Source of the DNA: Anastrepha obliqua
Lineage: Eukaryota > Arthropoda > Insecta > Diptera > Tephritidae
Reading direction: 5' to 3'
Assembly: GCF_027943255.1 (NCBI RefSeq)
Contig: NC_072892.1
Span: 21,785,792-21,849,791 of the forward strand
DNA: 64,000 nt
Both the position numbers and the translations under genes were made by a program. The notes under the pieces are model-generated. The model did no database searches, was not told the DNA's origin, and saw nothing but the letters and a program-made list of their open reading frames with translations. Positions 56,641 through 64,000 of the stretch are shown here, piece after piece (the first letter of the stretch is position 1; the number at the start of each line of letters is the position of its first letter).

Positions 56641-57139
56641 ATTTTTTTCTTTAGTTCAATAACTTAACATTTGATAAATAATTAGCTATCTTGCACTTCA
56701 TTGGCAAATCTTCCTATCATCCACAAATATATCAACAAAATCAGAGCAGCTTTCAGTGCTGGTAAGCAGCTCAAAAGCTACTGAAGTATTTGAATAAATT
56801 ATTTTTAGTTCATTCATTCTAGAGTAGTCTTGAGATTGACTGCAGGTTGATAAGCTATGCTGCGCTGCATTTGAGATACTTAGAAAATCGCATGTCCGAT
56901 TCGTATTACAAAGGAATTTTGTAAATAAATTTTCCTATTTTTAGTCGCTATCTGCTTTGTTTTTATTCGCAGTGATTCATTTGCCTGAAAGCTAATACAG
57001 CATAATACGCTTAACTGCGAATCCCGCTTCGAAAGTAGAAAAGTAGAATACAGCAATCATCGCAAATTCGCTGTCAAAGAGGTTTAGTTAGCTTGTCTGT
57101 TTAGCACTCCACGTCGACCGTAACGTTACTGCCAAGAAA
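56641..57139. other. Non-coding stretch
   Basis: No recognised feature. Confidence 0.4.
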
Positions 57140-57480
57140 ACAGAAAACAGAAGTATGGATATGAAAGCAGAGTTTTACGAACCTTAGCCCAGTGCTATCA
57201 CTGGTACTATCGCTTGAAGACGATTGTGAGCGCAAAGAGTCAAACTACGGAAAAGCAAACGGTCAATAAAGCTATTATTATGCGCCAGAGCACCTGCAAG
57301 AAATGACTGCAATCGTTGTAAAGCAACTCAGAAATTCTGCACGATGACACCGCACCTTACCGAACAAGCATAGATGGTGAATGAATTGAAAACAAAAATA
57401 CACTAAAAAATTGATTGATCATCATCCACCATATTTCACAAAATTTAAACTGCCACCATTTTGTGTCTAAGAAGAGAAAC
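57140..57480 (+). pseudogene. Very decayed mariner catalytic-domain remnant
   Basis: Fragments in different plus frames line up with the mariner order: TTEKQTVNKAIIMRQSTCKK (position of TVN..YY...R), ILHDDTAPYRTSI (second-acid block LHHDNAPAHTS) and LIDHHPPYFTKFKLPPFCV (HPPYSPDLAP.DFFLF). No terminal repeats seen and stops in every frame. Tentative. Confidence 0.45.
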
Positions 57481-57734
57481 TGTGCGGCTTTAGAAGGGAA
57501 GGCTGCAGTTGCTGCATATTAATGAGTGTTGGGAGTTGTGTTGTTTCGACATGGAGCAAACACTCGATAGTTTGCTAAGATAATTCTAAGTACATTTAGT
57601 ACTCCAATGCTTCTTGAAAGTAGCTTTTCTTTCAAGAACTTTTGTTTAGAAATTACGTGAAAGCAAGTTTAGCAATGCTTGTATATCAGAGCTGGAAAAC
57701 CCATTTGGGCTAGTAAAGTTCCATAGAACCATTC
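57481..57734. other. Non-coding
   Basis: Short unassigned stretch; nothing recognised. Confidence 0.3.
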
Positions 57735-58325
57735 ATCATCATCCTTAACACTACAGTCTTGTGCAAACCATTGCTTCCACAACTACGAGCCTCCACTCCG
57801 ATCGATCTTTTACTATGCCTTTCCAGTTTGTGAACCCCCTTTTCTACAGGTCGGATGTGACCTCATCAACACAGCGGTCATTTGGCCACCCCCGGTTTGT
57901 CTATGGAACGCTATACTGCCAGTCTCTATGCATGAATCTCACCGAAAGGGGCCATATATTCTTCGCAGTACCTTTCTTTCAAGTCTCAGTATTTGGTCGA
58001 TGTCTATTGATTTAAGCACCCACTGCTCGCAGTTTTTTGTTAGAGTGGGTCTTACAAGCGTCTTACACCATTGCCATCTTTTGAGTTCGTGATAGCATTC
58101 GGTACTTCTTGAACAATTTTATGTGTGCAAATAGTACTTTAATTGCCACGTTTACTCGGCCATTTATTAGCATGGAAGTCTCAGAATTACTGCTGATGAA
58201 GAGGCCTGAGTATTTAAATTTGTCAACTCTCTGTATACAATCACCATCGAATTCAATATGTGCATCATCACTCGGTTTCTTTGGGAAGTGCATAGGTATA
58301 TTTCCTTTTCTCCGTGTTTACACGT
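57735..58325 (-). pseudogene. RTE-type LINE C-terminal region with microsatellite tail
   Basis: Minus strand: CIQRVDKFKYSGLFISSNSE, RVNVAIKVLFAHIKLFKKYR, MLSRTQKMAMV then, after frameshifts, DWQYSVP, NRGWPNDRCVDEVTSDL and WKGIVKDRSEWRLVVVEAMV, CTRL*. This is the C terminus after the reverse transcriptase. Past the stop the 3' tail is 'gatgatgatgaatgg' (complement at 57729-57743), a TGA-type microsatellite like that of the insertion at 3213-3704, though the proteins belong to different RTE lineages. Confidence 0.78.
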
Positions 58326-58769
58326 AGCCCCACTTCTAAAAGAGATCTATTGCTACTACTACAACTTTGTACCATAGATTCAAATCACTTCACTTCAGCG
58401 ACACTGTTTCTTACTCAAAAGTAATTCAAAAGCTGAGAGAAAACGCTACATCACTGAGGGTCTTGCGTATAAAAAAGGAAACGGCGAAACAAAAACCCGA
58501 TGAATTTTTGAGATATGCAGATAAGCGGCAACTTCGGTCCTAAAGAGTAACTGCCATAAGAATGGAAATATCTTAAAGGCTTATTTTCAACGCGTTATAA
58601 CAACAACAAAGAGGCCTCTCCGTGTGAATTTTAGAATGACCGATACCAGCAAGAATCGATAACTTTTCTTCGATATCTTTATAGCATTGATTGACGAATA
58701 CAGATATCGACTAGTGAGCAGTTAATATGAACTTCGGGGTTACCTCATTTACTGCATTATTTATGCGAG
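58326..58769. other. Non-coding stretch
   Basis: No feature recognised. Confidence 0.4.
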
Positions 58770-59030
58770 ATTAATGGTAATGAGACCCCAGCAGCCGAAT
58801 GGGTTGGTGCGTGGCTACTATTCGGAAGTGCACAGATTCGAAACCACGGGCTCGAGATACCCACTAATAGACGTAGTTTTTCCTAATACTGGTCGCTGCT
58901 CGGCAGATATAGGCAAATATCCGCGTGTACTTCTGTCATGAAAAAGCTTCTTATAAAAAACCATCTTCCGTTCAGAGGCGTCGTAAATCTGTAGATGCCT
59001 CCATTTGTGGAAAACCTCAAAGCACACCAG
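58770..59030 (+). mobile_element. tRNA-derived SINE (copy 3)
   Basis: A-box-like CCGAATGGGTTGGTG at 58795-58809 and B-box-like AGATTCGAAACCAC at 58834-58847. The body includes 'gtcgctgctcggcagatata', 'tctgtcatgaaaaagcttct' and 'cctccatttgtggaaaacct', and ends near 59030. It shares head and body with copy 1 and its 3' half with copy 2. The B box differs at its second G, so it is probably not transcribed by pol III. Confidence 0.72.
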
Positions 59031-59638
59031 AACTGGTCAAAATATCGCACACCTATTTAATTTTTCATGTGTGTGCGAGTAAGTAAGAGTTGAAGACGAC
59101 AAAATAAGTTTTGATGATGGAACACATTTAACTTTGTATTGTTGTAAATTCACTTTAAAAAATCTTTAACGCCAGTGGTCTCGACTTTTGAAGTATAAGA
59201 AAATTTTGTGCTCGTAATCTTCAGGTTATGTAGTTCACTTCCGATTAAATTTCAATGCAATTGCCGGAAATTTTCAGTAAAATTCACATGAAGGGTAATT
59301 ACAAAAGCTGCCTGTAAAGTTTTTACTCACCGGACTCTAACTTTTCTTAACTTTTAGAAATGCCGAAAACTTACCTGAAAAGAAAGAAATGTATATTAAT
59401 TAACTAAATAACTGATTGTTAATAAACAAATTAGCGATAAATAGTTATCGTATTATATTAAATATCTAAAACCAAATTGAGGACGCAGAAAAGTAAAGAA
59501 ATCATCACTGTGGCAAAAACCAACTTTAAAAAACATGAAGTTCCCGTAAAAACTATCGATTTATCTAACTTATTCATAGCGAACATGGCCTTGAATACCT
59601 CTTGGTACGGCTAGTACAAAAAATTATTTGCGAGGATG
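59031..59638. other. Non-coding stretch
   Basis: AT-rich; nothing recognised. Confidence 0.4.
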
Positions 59639-59640
59639 TA

Positions 59641-60575
59641 CAGGGTTTGCGCATATTCGACGGACCCATGTGGTTTTTTTTTTTTTAATCAAAGAAAAAC
59701 ACAATTTTCTTGATGTTGACGATAATAATCATTTTATTTGGTTCAAGTAGATTTGTTGACATCACTTTGAATATGATATCTCTCAAATGGCCGCCTTGAG
59801 CCTATACGGCCTATTGTGCCCGTTTTGCAGCATTTTCCATAGTTTTAGCAAACATTTCGGCTGGAATAGCGGCTATTTCCTCACGGATGTTGTTCTTGAG
59901 CTCTTCTATGGTCTTTGCCTTATTAATCGAAAACCTTTGATTTTAAATATACCCACAAGAAGAAGTCAGGTGGCGTTAAATCGGGCGAACGCGGTGGCCA
60001 GTCAAAATGGCTATTTTTCGACATCAAACGACGAGGAAACAATTTCTTCAAAAAATGGCTTTGAGGTGCGAGCTGTGTGTGGTGCAGCGCCGTCTTGTTG
60101 AAACCAGAACTGCCTCATACGCTTTCGACGAATAATTGGCATCACAAAAGTGGTTATCATATCGCGATAACGCTCGTGATTGACGGTAACAGCTTGACCA
60201 TCTTCATTTTCGAAGAAAAACGGCCCAATAATCGTTTTCGCACTAACGCCGCACCGAACAGTGACTTTTTCGTCGTAAAGAGGTACCTCTTCAATTTCGT
60301 GAGGATTTTCAGTGGCGTAAATACGGCAATTCCGTCCCATTCAATAAGAAATGAGTCTCATCGGACATGATGATTTTGTTCTTCTTCTTTTTCTTTTGAC
60401 TTCTTTCGTTGAATGTAAATTTCAACAATTTGGGAGCGCTCGCGAGGCGTGTACTGTTCCATAGTAAAAATCTGCTTGGACTGACGCTTCCAACACAGTT
60501 CTCATTAAGCGATCTGACGAGCCTGTCAAAAGATACAGGGTTGCCAGATGGGTCCATCGAATATGGGCAACCCTG
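59641..60575 (-). mobile_element. Tc1/mariner element (copy D), both ends present, internally deleted
   Basis: TA at 59639-59640 and 60576-60577 flank ends CAGGGTTTGCGCATATTCGA (left) and, inward from the right, CAGGGTTGCCCATATTCGAT. Minus-strand transposase starts MEQYTPRERSQIVEIYIQR near 60463 and jumps to IIMSDETHFLLNGT (first acid), losing the DNA-binding domain. It continues NCRIYATENPHEIEEVPLYD, EKVTVRCGVSAKTIIGPFFF, FWFQQDGAAPHTAR (second acid); the third-acid part is frameshifted (LATAFARFNAT). The C terminus is degenerate to about 59780. The 3' region near 60535 repeats the CAGGGTTGCC end inverted. 935 bp, non-autonomous. Confidence 0.87.
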
Positions 60576-60577
60576 TA

Positions 60578-60609
60578 TGTATCATACATGACGACCGAAA
60601 GATGTCTGA
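60578..60609. other. Junction between mariner copy D and LINE
   Basis: About 30 bp after the TA; may already be LINE 3' UTR. Confidence 0.3.
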
Positions 60610-61410
60610 TGAGTTAATCGGTTAATGCTACAGTTCAAGTTCATCAGGTTATTAATATTAAGATCTGCTATATCAGCGGGCATAGCAAAGAAATGTGTGT
60701 CAATATGTCTAAATCTTAGACTGAATAGCTAAGGAGAAGGTGATGAGATGATTTTACCTCATCCTCTATACAGCTCATGCAAGAAAGACTGGCAGTAATG
60801 TCGAATATCACGTACAGTGTAAGAGCACCAAGGAAAATCGAGAGCTGAGACTTTGTTAACTTTAGGACATCCCGCGAGCGACTGCCCAGCGCTCGTTGAG
60901 TTGACACAAAGCCTACCCTTCCAGGACCAGACCGCAGGTAATCAAAGGGATCCCAATCTTTTCATTTCGTAAGCAAACTACCTCACAAGTTCCCCTGTCT
61001 AACCATCTAACTCGCCTTACAGTTTTCTTTTAAGCTGCTGTAACGAAGTACCCAGATAAGATATATATTAAAGATTTTGGATACCAGCAAAAGCGAAGCC
61101 AGGCATTCCCTGACCAGTTTCGAGTGTACCATCATCGAATCCAAAGCCCATATAGGCGCTTGGCTATAGATATTTACTTCCGTGGCAGTTGTCACACAAG
61201 TGAGCAACCAATCAGCTGCTTCTTTGAGTACGGCTACCTCTGCTTGGAATATACTGCAGTGGTCGAGTAACCTGAACTTGAGTTTGATGGGGAGCTCCTC
61301 CTCGCAGAATACTCCTGCGCCCACCCTTCCATCTAACAATGACCCATAAGTAAACAGGTTCACCAGACGCTGTCTCCAAAATCTACTCATGAAATGCGAG
61401 TAGAAAATGT
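60610..61410 (-). pseudogene. RNase H-type LINE ORF2 C-terminus
   Basis: Minus strand from about 61410: RLVNLFTYGSLLDGRVGAGV (aspartate of TDGS is Y), LLDHCSIFQAEVAVLKEAAD, then degraded SDSQAAI (VNIYSQAPIWALDSM) and IYLIWVLRYSS. Further on, RDVLKLTKSQLSIFLGALT and the zinc tail SCMSCIEDEVKSSHHLLLSY. The end reads RHIDTHFFAMPADIADLNIN near 60660. Several stops. The family resembles the tail at 17270-17565. Confidence 0.8.
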
Positions 61411-63520
61411 CTTGCTTCAACTAAGGGAGAGTGAATATCGATCAGCCGCTAGAGGAGTGATAGAGAGTTTTCAAGATTATCAGAAGTTTGAGTGTTTTTT
61501 GAAATTATAGCTAAACTCCGACGTGCTGAAATTACACCCCGACAACAAAAACATGTATACTGTACGTTTTACTAGTTAGGTTCCCACGTCGCAAGGAAAT
61601 TGTTTGTGGTTGTATAATAAATGAACACATCCGTAGCAGCGAAGTCATAGTAGAACCCGTGACAATCAGCTTCTCGTCAATCACAAGAACTTGATTTTTC
61701 GGCAGATTTTTTACTTCAGTCTGAATCAAGTTGACCAATTCAAAGTATTAACAGTTCCAAATGCATATCGAGAGACTTATTTTTTAGTTCAGATAATGGT
61801 CGGGTACAGTTATCGGCGCACAGAAGGCCAAACTAAGGCTTTCATAATCGATAATGGCGAACGTTCCAGCATATCGATGGCAAGCATCTTCTGGACCATT
61901 CGAATATAATATATATGTGCACGATAGTTCCAGCAAAGTGGCTCCATATGGCACAAAACACATGCCACGTTGCACATTCTGATTTAGGCGCGCGGTGGCG
62001 ACGCGAACTGACCTTCCGTTTTGCACGTAATGCTATCCAATTCTTTGTTAGTCTCGTGGAAAGCCTCGGAAATGTTTCTTGAAAATTACTTGTGTGACCC
62101 ATCCTATGGATTTAAAGGGTTTAAAAATCGCTATTTCCACAGATAGTCGAATCATGCCAATTCTCTCCCTCAAACCGTGCGCTGCGTGAACAATCACAAT
62201 GACAGAATTTGCTATAGAAACAACAACACGTACTTGAAACGAAGAGCTGTTGTAGCTGGCAATACCACAAAAGGTATCACACCAACGACAGAAACGATAA
62301 TCCAAGCAAAGTAAAACTCGACTATGATGCCTACGATGATGAGGCTGTTTTTCTTAAATGATATGACTATAATGACATTGACAACCCGCGATGAATGAAG
62401 AAGGAAGCCCGCTGTACCACAGCATTGTTGAAAATAGCCAAGAGGAGCCATGTGGACATGTCATTAAGTGCAAGCAGATGAGGGCTTGGTGTTGGCTTGC
62501 AGCGCGGTTGCGGATGACAACCATTGAGCCTGCCAAGGGGATGCCTCCATTGTTGCAACGCATGCTGCCACATTCATTAACGAAGATGACAACAAGGCGA
62601 CAGAAATGCGTTTCGTAGTGGATGCTACGACTAACCAACACTGACCAAACACGACCCAGAAAATCGATGAGGCGCCGGCAAGCGACCGCGATGGCTATCA
62701 GGCTGTCAATGCTAAGGCAGGCGCAGCGCAGCCTACCATTGCAGACACACTTCCGGCGGGGCAAAGGCGCAGAGGACCAACACAAAAATGCAACTAGTCA
62801 CTCAAGCACAACAACAAACAAAAGAAGTGATATTCAAGAAAAATACGCAGGAGATAGCTGTGAGAGAGCGAGAGTGTGTGGCCCAGTGAGCGGGCAAAAA
62901 TTAAAAGTGACAAATTATCAACAAAAGTAAAGAGACTGGATTGCAGGCCGAAAAAAATACGCAAAAAGCAATAACAACAGTAATATAATTTACGAAAGTG
63001 CGCACTGCTGTCACAATCAGGGCGGTGAGCTTTTGATATTTCTCTTACCAATGCAAGTGCATATGTATGTGAACTGGCCTGGCAAGTTTGTATGTGTGTG
63101 TGTGCATGTGTGTGTGCATATATGTGGATGAAATATCAAAAAGCGTAATTAAAATTAATAAGGTCAACTCGGTGGCAGTGCAAGTGCAGTGCACTTAAAA
63201 AGTCCGCATGGACGACGCGAGTAAAACCAAAGTGGGTTGGCAAAATGAAGAAAATAAACTGCGAGAATGAAATTTCAAAACGAGTGCAGCTTAATTATTT
63301 ACTCAAGTGCAGGGGGTGGCGAGCTTACAATGAGTAAGGTGAGCAAGTGCAATGAGTTCAGGGCCAATTATGGATTATATCATACATAGAGCTGGAATAT
63401 TTCCCAGCGGAGTAGATGTGAGTGAGCACCGGTAGGCATCGGACAGCGGGCAAGAGTTCAGGAATCAGAAAGTTCGACATTTATGAGTATAATTTATGGG
63501 TATAATTAAATGTATGCATA
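61411..63520. other. Unassigned stretch, partly GC-richer
   Basis: 62380-62780 is GC-richer than most of the window and has open frames on both strands (143 codons minus, 102 plus), but neither contains a domain, splice-supported exon or homolog I can name. GT repeats lie at 63090-63120. It could include host regulatory or untranslated sequence; I cannot support that. Confidence 0.35.
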
Positions 63521-64000
63521 TGTAGAAGGTGGCGCAAAATTAATCACCCTATCGGAAGATTTATAATTTTTGCCAATATCAGCCATATTTGACACTTACG
63601 AATTAGACAGCTGCAGTATACAGCCAGATAAGCAGTGGAGTGCGTAACTCTAAAATCTCGACAATCAGTTGCTCATTTTATACCAACTGTCAAATTTGAT
63701 TGAATATTTTAAGTGTGAGCATTGCAATGACGTCAATCAAGCCACTGCATTCTGCCCGCGCTCCTGATCGTTTGATTCATACCATGAAGCGGGAAGAAGA
63801 ACGCCGAGATTCCGGGTGAATCCCTTTTTGCAAAGAGCCTCACATCAAAATGCACAGCCTGGAAAACTTAAATTATCAAACATGTTGCTGAAGTGAGCGT
63901 CGAAAAAAAAACACCAAGTGGATATCAAATATATAAAATGGCAGATCATTTATTCACAGGTGTTGGCAGTATATACGTGAAATATAATATTTTATAGCAT
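63521..64000. other. Possible transposon left end, not proven
   Basis: 'gtggcgcaaaattaatcacc' at 63530-63549 followed by a stretch reminiscent of Tc1/mariner 5' regions. No transposase motif is readable in the 450 bp before the window ends. Confidence 0.25.

Noticed and set aside
62354..62930. 143-codon minus frame and 102-codon plus frame
   Set aside because: Cysteine-rich look is not a zinc-finger pattern; frames overlap on opposite strands and match nothing I know.
1..64000. CRISPR arrays, bacterial operons, phage or rRNA
   Set aside because: None seen; base composition and element content are those of an insect genome.

Overview
This window reads as a gene-poor, transposon-rich piece of a higher dipteran genome, most likely a tephritid fruit fly. 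That attribution is inference. It rests on the AT-rich base composition, CAA/CAG and GT-rich simple repeats, several Tc1/mariner copies with a DD41D-type catalytic spacing (the rosa group I associate with Ceratitis rosa and other tephritids), and a tRNA-derived SINE of the kind I know from tephritid sequence. I found no host gene I can support, no intact transposon gene, no tRNA or rRNA and no CRISPR. Everything recognisable is mobile-element wreckage, so the window is probably intergenic or inside a large intron.

Layout. 0-1 kb: a Helitron-type endonuclease fragment. 3.2-8 kb: a 5'-truncated RTE LINE with target duplications, two mariners fused end to end, a DD41D element with intact terminal repeats, and two RNase H-type LINE tails. 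9-15.6 kb: an RTE scrap, a TTAA-flanked MITE, a mariner half, a SINE and LINE tails. 17-22.3 kb: LINE, BEL/Pao and RTE reverse-transcriptase remnants plus a DD34E-like mariner. 25-29.7 kb: an AT-rich tandem array, a decayed Helentron with PIF1-like helicase, a perfect 46-bp hairpin and an 82-unit pentanucleotide array. 32-43 kb: a LINE scrap, a second rosa-type deletion derivative, two more TTAA elements, a DD41D element nested in another mariner, and a mariner frame whose three catalytic acids are all replaced. 44.7-50 kb: a tandem duplication, LINE pieces and a piggyBac transposase gene broken by at least three other elements. 51.5-53.2 kb: a 1.6-kb LINE bounded by a perfect 12-bp target duplication. 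53-57 kb: AT-rich repeat families, including two arrays that are reverse complements of each other. 57-61.4 kb: mariner, RTE, SINE, another internally deleted mariner-like element and a LINE tail. 61.4-64 kb: nothing recognised.

The strongest structural results are insertion histories readable to the base. A TTAA element sits in the piggyBac gene and removing it with one TTAA restores the reading frame. A DD41D element sits at a TA inside another mariner. Two LINE insertions keep matching target duplications. Less explained are a family of TTAA-flanked palindromic elements, a ~700-bp foldback element flanked by TA, the perfect hairpin at 28.8 kb, and a dispersed AT-rich motif present in at least six places that I cannot assign to a known family.
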